Shown in pieces: positions 52,569-60,680 of a stretch of 64,000 nucleotides of DNA (position 1 is the first letter of the stretch; the number at the start of each line of letters is the position of its first letter). The notes below the pieces were generated by a model. That model ran no database searches. It was given only the letters and a program-made list of their open reading frames with translations, and was not told the DNA's origin. A program made the position numbers and the translations under genes. The DNA comes from an uncultured Eggerthellaceae bacterium (lineage in GTDB: Bacteria; Actinomycetota; Coriobacteriia; Coriobacteriales; Eggerthellaceae), in NCBI GenBank assembly GCA_958452575.1, contig CAUDUM010000007.1:1-64000 (forward strand), written 5' to 3'.

Positions 52569-54890
52569 TCACTTCCTGCCGCGGATCTTTCCCAGCTTGC
52601 GGGCGTCGCGTGCGCCGGCGGTGCCGCCTGCGCCTTTGAGCCCGGAAGCGCCATGCGGGGCATCGCCGCGCAAACGTCCGAGCAGCCCCGGCTTGCGCGC
52701 CTGCGACGCGGCACCCGCTGCGCCCTCGATGCCGCCCGCAGCCCGAGCTTCCTCGCGCTCGCGCTCCTCGGCCATCATCTGCTCCAACAGCGGATCGCGC
52801 AGGACTGTGCGCGCCGCCTCGTCGCGGATCGCCGCCACGCCCGCTTGCACGGCGGTGCCTGCGCGGCCGGCTTTAAGATCGGCGTTGGAGGCGTCAAAAG
52901 CCTCGTTGGTGTTCGCATGCGAAAATCCCGGGGCGACCACGCTTCCCGCGGCGGCAACCTGTGCGCCGGATTCGTCCGACAGCGCGCGCCCGTCGCCCAC
53001 GCCGTCCACGGCAAGCCCCTTGAACGTGCAGTTGGGCGAGCCGTCGGCGTTCCAAGCGGGCGCCACCGCGCCGTTCTCCTGGTCGGGGTAGTCATAGTCG
53101 CTGGACGCCGGACGCCAAGCGCCGCGCGCATGGGCCAGCCAGTTGGCGGGCTCGTTGGAGATCCACAGTTTGGCAAGATGCGCCGCATGCGTGGGTTTCA
53201 CGTCAAACGCCCAGTTCAGCTCTGACTTTTCGGCCATCGTGTTCTCGGAGAGACGCTCGAACTCCTCCTTGAGCGCGGCCATGCGCGCGTCGATGCGTCC
53301 CGTTCCGTTGATCAGCACGTCGTCCAAGCGCCGCATCTGCTCGCGCGCCTGCCGGATGCGCGCGTCCACGCCCGCCGCCATCCCTCGATCGATGATGTCG
53401 TGCGAGCCCTTGATGCGGTTGATGTCCAGCGCGGCGTCGTAGGTCGCTTCGACCATCTCGTCCACGCTCATATACTCGCTCTCGTAGTTCATGATGTGCT
53501 TCCACGAGGGCAGAATCATGCGCTCGCGATGTTCCTCGAACGTGCGGGCGCGCAAGCGGTAGCCGTACTTTCCGGGGTTGTCGAATACGATCGATCCCAC
53601 ATCCAAAAACGGCGCCATCGGCGAAGTCATCACGACCAGGCGCGGATCGTAGCCGACGCGCTCGTAGAGGTGCTGCACGTAGGCGCCGGTCTCGCGCACG
53701 CTGGCGGCGGTCTGCTTGGGAATGCCCGTCATGAAGTACAGGTCGAACCGCTCGCAGTTGGGATGCGACAGCGCGTCGACGATGGTCTCCTCGAGCTCGG
53801 CCATCTTGTAGTGACCCTTGCCAAACGCCTTGCGCACGTCGTCGTCGTGGCTTTCGGCAGAGATCTCCACAGACCAGCTCTGCAGGTTGTCGTCGAGCAT
53901 CCGGTAGAAGTCGTCGCCCCCTGGCGGCGGCCCGAAGAACTCGAATCCGATGGGGTTTTGAACCTTGCCTTTGAGCCCGGTGATGAACCGACGCGTGTAA
54001 TCCTCGCCTGCCTGCAAAAAGTCGTTCAGCACGAAGATGGGGCCCCACACGTGGTTTTGCACGTTCTCGATATCGCGGATGAGCAACGCGGGATCGCGCC
54101 AGGCCACGCGCCGACGCCCGAAGTGGTTCTTGAACGCGTAGGCGCTGCCGCCGCACGTGGCGCAGTTGCGCGAGCATCCGCGGCACGTCAGGCTGGCTGT
54201 GACGGGGTACTGCAACCAGCCCTTCATGGGCAGGTAGCTCGTCATATCGTGATGGCGCAGCACGCCCTTCATGGGATAGGCGTAGTCCAGCGAGATCGCA
54301 TCCATGGTGTCCGGCACCCACGAAAGGGGGTTGATGTGCACCGCGCCTGATTCGTCTTTCCAGGTCAGGTTGGGGATGTCGGACAGATCGCCCACCGGCG
54401 TATGCGTGCGGGCGGCGCGCGAGATGCGCTCGACCAGCTGGCGCATGGGCTCCTCGGTCGAATCGCCGCGCACCACGTAGTCGATGCAGTCGTATTTGAT
54501 CAGGTCCTCGTGGAAGATCGTCGCCGAAAGGCCGCCGAAGCTCACGGGCGTCGTCGGATGCAGGCGCTTGAGGATCTTGGCCACCTCGACCGAGCCGTGG
54601 CAGTGGGGCATCCAATGCAGGTCGATGCCGAACATGCGCGAATCGAGCTTGGCCAGGTTCTTCTCCACGTCGAAGTTCTTCTTGTGCAACATCATCGACG
54701 CCAGGTTGTAGATGCGCGCGCGCATCCCGTGGCGCTCCAGGTACTCGCACAGCGTGGTCAAGCCGAGCGGGTACATCTCGAAGATGGGCGTGGAGGGCAC
54801 CATGTCCGACACGGGGCCGTACATGATGGAGCGCTCGCGGAAGTCGTAGGTGGCGGGCGCGTGGATGTATGTCATATCGAGAGTCTGCAT
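52569..54890 (-). CDS. B12-binding domain/radical SAM protein
   Basis: This 773-residue protein has an N-terminal cobalamin-binding-like domain (about 1-190: TTLCEYLERHGMRARIYNLA and VSFGGLSATIF) and then a radical SAM domain with CSRNCATC (CxxxCxxC) near residue 238 and GFEFFGPPPGG. A long C-terminal part (about 560-773) ends in an Ala/Gly/Arg-rich disordered tail with a basic KLGKIRGRK finish. This fits the group of uncharacterised B12/radical SAM proteins in anaerobes and archaea. Substrate unknown. It stands alone on the minus strand. Confidence 0.82.
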   Translation of the reverse strand: MQTLDMTYIHAPATYDFRERSIMYGPVSDMVPSTPIFEMYPLGLTTLCEYLERHGMRARIYNLASMMLHKKNFDVEKNLAKLDSRMFGIDLHWMPHCHGSVEVAKILKRLHPTTPVSFGGLSATIFHEDLIKYDCIDYVVRGDSTEEPMRQLVERISRAARTHTPVGDLSDIPNLTWKDESGAVHINPLSWVPDTMDAISLDYAYPMKGVLRHHDMTSYLPMKGWLQYPVTASLTCRGCSRNCATCGGSAYAFKNHFGRRRVAWRDPALLIRDIENVQNHVWGPIFVLNDFLQAGEDYTRRFITGLKGKVQNPIGFEFFGPPPGGDDFYRMLDDNLQSWSVEISAESHDDDVRKAFGKGHYKMAELEETIVDALSHPNCERFDLYFMTGIPKQTAASVRETGAYVQHLYERVGYDPRLVVMTSPMAPFLDVGSIVFDNPGKYGYRLRARTFEEHRERMILPSWKHIMNYESEYMSVDEMVEATYDAALDINRIKGSHDIIDRGMAAGVDARIRQAREQMRRLDDVLINGTGRIDARMAALKEEFERLSENTMAEKSELNWAFDVKPTHAAHLAKLWISNEPANWLAHARGAWRPASSDYDYPDQENGAVAPAWNADGSPNCTFKGLAVDGVGDGRALSDESGAQVAAAGSVVAPGFSHANTNEAFDASNADLKAGRAGTAVQAGVAAIRDEAARTVLRDPLLEQMMAEEREREEARAAGGIEGAAGAASQARKPGLLGRLRGDAPHGASGLKGAGGTAGARDARKLGKIRGRK

Positions 54891-55103
54891 AGCAGCGAAG
54901 TATAGCGAATGACGAAATGGAACGAGGATGGCGGGCAGGGGATTTTTCCCATTATCGAGAAAATGCGATAAACCACCGCTGCTTCGCTCACCTGCATTCC
55001 GCCGATGGCGCTGTGTGTTTCCGCGGGGGCTTCACGGCGGCGCCATCGCGGAATGCTATCATGGTCAGATCATTCGCAACAGTTCGGGAGACAGGCGGCG
55101 CTC

Positions 55104-56459
55104 ATGCTTTTGTGTGCACAATACATTCTTCCCATCACCTCCGAGCCGATCCGGCGCGGCGCCGTTCTGGTGCGCGGCGGGCGCATCTACGACGTCGGCC
55201 CCGTCGACATCCTCAAATCCCACTATCCCGAAGAGGAAGTGAAGGACTTTGGCATGGCGGCGCTGATGCCGGGCCTGGTCGACCTGCACACCCACACCGA
55301 AAACTCGGTGTTCCGCGGCATCGTCCACGACGTTCCCTACACCACCTGGGTGCGCGCCGTCGCCGAAAAGAGCACCAAGATGGACGTGAGCGACTGGTAC
55401 GACTCGGCTGTCCTGGGCGGACTCGAGGCCATCTCGAGCGGCATCACCACCATCGCCGACATCACCGCGACGGGCGCCGCGTGCACCGCCACCCAGAAGC
55501 TGGGCATGCGCAGCGTGATCTACCGCGAGGTCGGCGCGATGGACCAGCGCCGCATCGACTTTGCGATGCGCGTCGCCGAAAACGACATCGCCCATTGGCG
55601 CGCCGAGGTCGACTCCGACCGCGTGACCATCGGCATCGCCCCCGCCGCCATCTACACCTGCCATCCTGCGGTGTTCAACAAGGTCAGCGAGTACGCGCGC
55701 AAGGAGAACCTGCCGGTCGCCATGCACCTTGCCGGCAGCCGCGAGGAGTACCAGTTCGTCAAGCGCGGCTCGTCGCCGTTCGCCGTGCACACCATGGGCA
55801 CCAAGCGCGGCTACGTGGAGATTCCGCCGTGGCTGCCCACGGGCGTCTCGCCGGTGCGCTATGCGCTCAACTGGGGTGCGTTCGAATCCGACAACGTGCT
55901 GGCGATCCACTGCACGCATGTCGACGACGACGATATCAAGAAACTGAAGGAATACGACGTCGCCGTGGCCGCTTGCCCGCGTTGCAGCGCCCAGCTGGGC
56001 ATGGGCATGCCCCCCATCGGCGAGTTCCTGCGCGCGCAGCTGCGATTCGGCCTGGGCACCGATTCGCCTGCCGCCACCGACTCCATCGACATGTTCACCG
56101 AGATGCGCCTGGGCATGCTGCTTCAGCGCGCGATCAACCCGAACCACTTCCTGGATTCCGCGACCATGCTGGAAGCCGCCACCATCGGCGGCGCCCGTGC
56201 GCTCAAGCAGGACGACATCATCGGTTCGCTGGAGATCGGCAAGCGCGCCGACGTGGTTGCGGTCGACCTGTCCGGCTCGCACCAGACTCCCACGACCGAT
56301 CCCGTGTCCGCGGTGGTGAACACCTGCAACGGCACCGATGTGCTGATGACGATGGTCGAGGGCAAGGTCCTGTACGAGAAGAGCCACTGGAACGTCGATG
56401 TCGACGTTGCCAAGACCATCGCGCGCGTCATCGAGATCCGCGGAAAGCTGAGGGCGTAA
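55104..56459 (+). CDS. amidohydrolase, cytosine deaminase/MTA-SAH deaminase-like
   Basis: This 451-residue metal hydrolase is of the TrzA/SsnA type. PGLVDLHTHTENSVFRG carries the HxH metal site, followed by MHLAGSREEY, AIHCTHVDDDD and LGTDSPAATDSIDMF with the metal Asp. Family members remove amino groups from adenosine-like compounds, guanine or s-triazines. The substrate is open. ATG at 55104 fits the domain start; the frame runs further up to 55005 without support. A small membrane protein gene follows by 4 bases. Confidence 0.85.
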   Translation: MLLCAQYILPITSEPIRRGAVLVRGGRIYDVGPVDILKSHYPEEEVKDFGMAALMPGLVDLHTHTENSVFRGIVHDVPYTTWVRAVAEKSTKMDVSDWYDSAVLGGLEAISSGITTIADITATGAACTATQKLGMRSVIYREVGAMDQRRIDFAMRVAENDIAHWRAEVDSDRVTIGIAPAAIYTCHPAVFNKVSEYARKENLPVAMHLAGSREEYQFVKRGSSPFAVHTMGTKRGYVEIPPWLPTGVSPVRYALNWGAFESDNVLAIHCTHVDDDDIKKLKEYDVAVAACPRCSAQLGMGMPPIGEFLRAQLRFGLGTDSPAATDSIDMFTEMRLGMLLQRAINPNHFLDSATMLEAATIGGARALKQDDIIGSLEIGKRADVVAVDLSGSHQTPTTDPVSAVVNTCNGTDVLMTMVEGKVLYEKSHWNVDVDVAKTIARVIEIRGKLRA

Positions 56460-56463
56460 CGCG

Positions 56464-56676
56464 ATGAGCCAAAAATCCGGTTCCAAACAGCAGAAGACGA
56501 CCGCCAAGCAAAAGGAAGCCCGTATCCAGGCTGCGCGCGAGCGCGAGGAGCGTGCGCGCGCGAAAAAGGAGCGCTCGGAGCGCATCAAGCGCATCGTGAC
56601 CGTGGTGGTGTGCATCATCTTGGTGCTGGCGCTGTTCATCCCCACGATGGCGCTTTCGGTCCTGAGCGGCAGCTAG
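56464..56676 (+). CDS. small basic single-span membrane protein
   Basis: This 70-residue protein has a very basic helical first part (residues 1-43, KQQKTTAKQKEARIQAARER) and then one membrane helix (about 45-65). It begins 4 bases after the amidohydrolase stop, so it is probably cotranscribed. The function is unknown. The positive N-terminus would stay inside. Confidence 0.7.
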   Translation: MSQKSGSKQQKTTAKQKEARIQAAREREERARAKKERSERIKRIVTVVVCIILVLALFIPTMALSVLSGS

Positions 56677-56826
56677 GCTCTTTGCAACGATTTGATATAC
56701 GCTTGGTTTTTGAAGAGCCTCGGCGTGTGCTTGGGCAATATCCGGTTGTGCTACCATGACGTTTCGTATGCGCAGTTGCGCCTGCGACGCATGTGAGTTT
56801 GTTCAAGCTAAGCAAAGGGGTTCGCT

Positions 56827-57354
56827 TTGTTCGGCATAGGCGGTTTCGAATTCTTCCTGATCCTGATCTTCGGGTTCCTCATCGTGGGCCCCGACAGGTT
56901 GCCGGCGATGGCCAAGACCATCGGCCAGGCCATCAGCAAGTTCAGGGGCGCTCAGGAGGAGATGAACAAGGTCATCAAGACCGAGGTGTACGACCCGGAT
57001 TCCAAGGATCCGTTCAAAAACCCGCTGGAGGTTTTGGAGAAGGCGGGCAGCTCCTCGAAGAGCGCTTCTTCTACGAAGGCCGCAAGCTCGGCATCCGGAT
57101 CCAAGTCTGCTGCCAGCGCTTCCGCATCGGGCGATCGTCGCGAGAGCTTCTCGGAGCGCAAGGCGCGCTATGAGAAGGAGCGCGCCGCCAAGAAGGCCGC
57201 CGACGCGGAGAAGGAGGCGGCGGAGAAGCGCGCTGCCAACGCCGCCAAGGATGCGGTTCCCGCCAAGGAGTCCTCGTCCGACGCCAAGCCCGCCGCAAAG
57301 GCGGAGTCCGCCGCCGCTGCTGATGCAGCCGCCACCGACGAGAAGGGGGAGTAG
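56827..57354 (+). CDS. Sec-independent translocase TatA/TatB-family protein
   Basis: This 175-residue protein has one short N-terminal helix (GFEFFLILIFGFLIVGPDRLP) and the amphipathic helix AKTIGQAISKFRGAQEEM, as in TatA/TatB. A long Ala/Lys/Ser-rich cytoplasmic tail follows. The VGPDRLP hinge looks more TatB-like. TTG at 56827 with AAAGGGG upstream is the only good start. tatC follows 3 bases later. It would serve the Tat-signal proteins of the island, among others. Confidence 0.9.
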   Translation: MFGIGGFEFFLILIFGFLIVGPDRLPAMAKTIGQAISKFRGAQEEMNKVIKTEVYDPDSKDPFKNPLEVLEKAGSSSKSASSTKAASSASGSKSAASASASGDRRESFSERKARYEKERAAKKAADAEKEAAEKRAANAAKDAVPAKESSSDAKPAAKAESAAAADAAATDEKGE

Positions 57355-57357
57355 ATC

Positions 57358-58140
57358 ATGCCTATCGGACCGGCACGCATGCCCCTTTTCGATCATCTGG
57401 GCGAGCTGCGCATGCGCCTGGTGCGCATCGTCGTCTGCCTGTTCATCGGCGTGCTCATCTTCTACTTTGCCGCACCCACGTTGATCCAGTTCTTGCTGCT
57501 TCCCATCGCGGAGTACCTGCCGCAGGGTTCCGACGGCACCGCGGTGCTCACGGCGCTCGATCCGTTCGAAGCGTTCGCCACCAGCTTCAAGGTGGCCCTG
57601 TGGGCTTCGGTGGTCACGTGCTCCCCGGTGATCCTCTGGCAGATCCTGGCGTTTTTCCTGCCGGCCCTCAAGCCCAAGGAGCGCAAATGGTTCGTTCCGG
57701 CATTCGCCGCCGCGGTGATCCTGTTCATCGTGGGAACGATCTTCTGCTATCTGGTCATCCTCAATCCCGCGTTCCAGTTCCTCACCGGCCAGGTGCAGGG
57801 ATGGGCTGCCAGCCTTCCGCGCGCGAGCACCTACGTCGACACCATCGTCAAGTTCGAGATCGGCTTCGGCTTTGCCTTTGAGCTGCCGCTGGTCGTGTTC
57901 TTCCTGGCGATCTTCGACATCATCCCGTACAAGAAGCTGCGCGGCAGCTGGCGCGTGGTGTACGTGGTGCTGATGGTCATCTCGGCCATGATCACGCCCG
58001 ACGCGTCCCCGGTGACCATGCTTCTGCTGTTCGCCGCCATGATCGTGCTCTACGAGGGCAGTTTGCTCCTCGCGCGCATCGTGTTGGCGCGCAAGATAAA
58101 ACGGCAAGCCGCCGAAGCGGCCGAGGAGGGCGACGACTAG
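57358..58140 (+). CDS. tatC: Sec-independent translocase subunit TatC
   Basis: This 260-residue protein has six helices. MPLFDHLGELRMRLVR is the signature start that binds twin-arginine signals, with DPFEAFATSFKVALWAS and FEIGFGFAFELPLV (conserved Phe-Glu region) further on. It forms the Tat receptor with the protein encoded just before it. Length and motifs are standard. Confidence 0.97.
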   Translation: MPIGPARMPLFDHLGELRMRLVRIVVCLFIGVLIFYFAAPTLIQFLLLPIAEYLPQGSDGTAVLTALDPFEAFATSFKVALWASVVTCSPVILWQILAFFLPALKPKERKWFVPAFAAAVILFIVGTIFCYLVILNPAFQFLTGQVQGWAASLPRASTYVDTIVKFEIGFGFAFELPLVVFFLAIFDIIPYKKLRGSWRVVYVVLMVISAMITPDASPVTMLLLFAAMIVLYEGSLLLARIVLARKIKRQAAEAAEEGDD

Positions 58141-58235
58141 CCGTCCGCCTTTCGGACGATCCTGGGTCCCGCTGCGCTGGGTTTCGGCGCCTTGAGACCG
58201 GAGAACGTCCGCTCTCGCATCCGTTCCGCCGCCTT

Positions 58236-58273
58236 CCGCCGGCCCCGTTCCTCTGCGAACGATGGGCCGGCGG
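58236..58273 (+). terminator. hairpin after tatC
   Basis: CCGCCGGCCC (58236-58245) pairs perfectly with GGGCCGGCGG (58264-58273), followed by a T-rich run TTCTGCTTTCT. It may end the tat message before rarD. Confidence 0.55.
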
Positions 58274-58311
58274 TTCTGCTTTCTGCCCGCCTTTGACCCA
58301 CCTCAACTATT

Positions 58312-59274
58312 ATGTCCGAACAAAAGCTCCCCACATCCGCCATCCCCGCCGACACCGACCGCACCGGGTTTCTCCAGGGCCTGTTCTGCTACCTGCTGTG
58401 GGGGCTTATGTCCCTGTATTGGAACCTGCTTTCCGCCGTGCCGGCGCTCGAGGTGCTCAGCTGGCGCATGGCGTGGTCGGCTGTGTTCGTGATCGCGTTG
58501 TGCGTTCTGGTCAAGCGGACCCGGTTCCTCTATCTGCTAAAGGATCCGCGCGCGGTCCGCACGTTTGTGGCGTCGGGCCTTATCATCACGGTGAACTGGG
58601 GCGTCTACGTATGGGCGGCAAGCACCGGGCATGTGCTCGAGACCAGCGTGGGCTATTACCTGTGTCCGCTGTGCAACATCGCGTTGGGGATGATCGTGTT
58701 CCGCGAGAGGCTCACCCCCATGCAGCTTGCGGCCACCGTCCTCGCCGGCATCGGAGTGGTGTTCTTCCTGGTGGTCAACGGCGGCGACATCTGGATCGTC
58801 CTTGTGCTGGCCATCTCGTTCAGCATCTACGGGGCGGTCAAAAAGCGCGGCGGCTATCCCGCATTGCCCGGCATGGCATTCGAATCGCTGCTGACGGGCG
58901 TGCTGGGTTGCGCGATCTTGGCGGCGGGCGCCGTGTTCCCATGGGTCTGGCAGCTCACGCCCGCTGTCCCCAATGCCATTGCGGTATACGATTCGACGCT
59001 TTTGGTCGTGCTGCTGGTGGGCAGCGGCGTGGCCACCGCGGTGCCGCTGCTGCTGTACTCTGCCGCCGCGAACCGCATCAGCATGACGATGATCGGGTTT
59101 TTGCAGTACGTCAGCCCCACGATGTCGCTCATCTTGGCGGTTGCGTTCTTCGGCGAGGAGTTCACGTTGGCGCACGGTGTGTGCCTGGGTCTGATCTGGA
59201 TCGGCATCATCGCCATCGCGATCGAAGCCGCGCTGCGCAGCCGTCGCGCCCGGAGCGCCGGCGGCATGTCGTAA
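58312..59274 (+). CDS. rarD: RarD-type EamA family transporter
   Basis: This 320-residue protein has ten predicted helices in two EamA repeats and the RarD start (GLFCYLLWGLMSLYWNLL), then LSWRMAWS and NWGVYVWAA. RarD proteins of the drug/metabolite transporter superfamily carry unknown substrates, and chloramphenicol sensitivity was the first trait noted. ATG at 58312 lies 172 bases after tatC. It is probably a single gene. Confidence 0.9.
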   Translation: MSEQKLPTSAIPADTDRTGFLQGLFCYLLWGLMSLYWNLLSAVPALEVLSWRMAWSAVFVIALCVLVKRTRFLYLLKDPRAVRTFVASGLIITVNWGVYVWAASTGHVLETSVGYYLCPLCNIALGMIVFRERLTPMQLAATVLAGIGVVFFLVVNGGDIWIVLVLAISFSIYGAVKKRGGYPALPGMAFESLLTGVLGCAILAAGAVFPWVWQLTPAVPNAIAVYDSTLLVVLLVGSGVATAVPLLLYSAAANRISMTMIGFLQYVSPTMSLILAVAFFGEEFTLAHGVCLGLIWIGIIAIAIEAALRSRRARSAGGMS

Positions 59275-59500
59275 GGGGTCATCTGGCGAGTCGTACGCGA
59301 GCGGCCGCCGTGCTCGCGAAAACCGTCGCGCGCGAAAGCTGCGTGCCTGCTGGGACCGCCGTTCGCGCGGATGCCCCGGCTCCTTCCGCGCTTTCCGTCC
59401 CGCGTCTCCTTTTCATCCTTAGGTCCGTCCGCCCGCGTTGGCTGGTATCATGAAAGGCACGGCAACAAGCCCTTATGACACCGGCGTTGGGAGGAACCCC

Positions 59501-60184
59501 ATGGAGCAGTACAAGCAGGAATTCATCGAGTTCATGGTGGAAAGCGACGTGCTCAAGTTCGGCGAGTTCACGCTGAAGAGCGGCCGCAAGTCCCCGTTCT
59601 TCATGAACGCGGGCGCCTACGTGACCGGCGAGCAGCTCAAGCGCCTGGGCGAGTACTACGCCCGTGCCATCCACGACAATTTCGGACTCGACTTCGACGT
59701 GGTGTTCGGCCCCGCCTACAAGGGCATTCCGCTTGCGGTCGTCACGGCCATCGCGCTCCACGAGCTGTACGGCAAGGAGGTGCGCTACTGCTCTAACCGC
59801 AAGGAGGTCAAGGACCACGGCGCCGACGCGGGCAACCTGCTGGGCAGCGACCTGCATGACGGCGATCGCGTCGTGATGGTGGAGGACGTCACCACGTCCG
59901 GCAAGTCCATCGACGAGACGTATCCCGTCCTCATGGGTGCGGCCAAGGTCGACGTGAAGGGCCTGATCGTGTCGCTCAACCGCATGGAGGTGGGCAAGGG
60001 CGGCGTCAAGACCGCGCAGCGCGAGGTGCAGGAGAAGTACGGGTTCCCCGTGGCGTCCATCGTCAGCATGGCCGAGGTCACCGAGTACCTGTACAACCGC
60101 GAGGTGCAGGGCCGCGTCGTGATCGACGATGCGGTGAAGACCGCTCTCGACGCCTACTACGAGCAGTACGGCGCCAAGGAGTAA
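59501..60184 (+). CDS. pyrE: orotate phosphoribosyltransferase
   Basis: This 227-residue type I PRTase adds ribose 5-phosphate to orotate in UMP synthesis. LKSGRKSPFFMNAG is the orotate loop, FGPAYKGIPLA and CSNRKEVKDHG the flexible loop, and VVMVEDVTTSGKSIDE the PRPP motif. ATG at 59501 follows TTGGGAGG; the frame upstream to 59438 is not needed. No other pyrimidine gene is close. Confidence 0.96.
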   Translation: MEQYKQEFIEFMVESDVLKFGEFTLKSGRKSPFFMNAGAYVTGEQLKRLGEYYARAIHDNFGLDFDVVFGPAYKGIPLAVVTAIALHELYGKEVRYCSNRKEVKDHGADAGNLLGSDLHDGDRVVMVEDVTTSGKSIDETYPVLMGAAKVDVKGLIVSLNRMEVGKGGVKTAQREVQEKYGFPVASIVSMAEVTEYLYNREVQGRVVIDDAVKTALDAYYEQYGAKE

Positions 60185-60208
60185 ATCCTCCATTTTTCTC
60201 AACTAGTT

Positions 60209-60415
60209 TGGACGGTTTCGATGGGTTTGAACCCCTTTTGTTTTCGTGTCGGAGCGGATCGGATTTGCGGATTCGCTCCGATTCATCTGTATTGACCCAT
60301 TTCCCCAGTTCAAAGAAAAACGACCGTCGCCTTTCCGATTGACGGGCAAGCGTAACGGGTTTTCTAATGCGGGTTCAACGCAAGAAAAGGGGTTCAAAGT
60401 CCCCGAAATCGTCCA
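60209..60415. repeat. inverted-repeat element, copy 2 (imperfect arms)
   Basis: The left arm TGGACGGTTTCGATGGGTTT and on to CCCCTTTT (60209-60239) returns inverted at 60385-60415 with 26 of 31 matches. The arms share TGGACGGTTT and GTTTGAACCCC with the element at 27592-27787. The interior (about 145 bases) differs and is not coding. Confidence 0.65.
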
Positions 60416-60517
60416 TTTTCGCAACGAAAAGTGTAGGATTTGCCGAATATCACCCGCGGATCCCTCCGACTGTCCAAAAATCTAAGTGTGAATCGCTCAT
60501 ATTTTCTGTATCCACGC

Positions 60518-60584
60518 TTGCGCCTTCAGAGAGGGGTGCTATAGTTACCACTGGTAATTAGCACTCGCGCGATTCGACTGCTAA
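60518..60584 (+). promoter_or_regulatory. htpG promoter with CIRCE operator
   Basis: TTAGCACTC (60558-60566), nine bases, GACTGCTAA (60576-60584) is the HrcA-binding CIRCE element with one change (family: GAGTGCTAA). A second perfect palindrome TTACCACTGGTAA lies directly before it (60545-60557). TTGCGC (60518-60523) and TATAGT (60540-60545), 16 bases apart, form the promoter, so HrcA would block it near the start point. Confidence 0.8.
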
Positions 60585-60680
60585 CAGACGCCTGCGAGCT
60601 CCATGCGAAGGGGCGCAGGGCTGCAGCGGAGTCGACGCGCGGGGAGCACGCAAGCGTGCCGAAGAAAGGAAGCGTTGCAC

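Larger units (their letters stand above)
60185..60680. other. intergenic region between pyrE and htpG
   Basis: No gene is seen in these 496 bases. They hold the second inverted-repeat element (60209-60415), the htpG promoter with its CIRCE operator (60518-60584) and a leader of about 95 bases. Confidence 0.6.
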
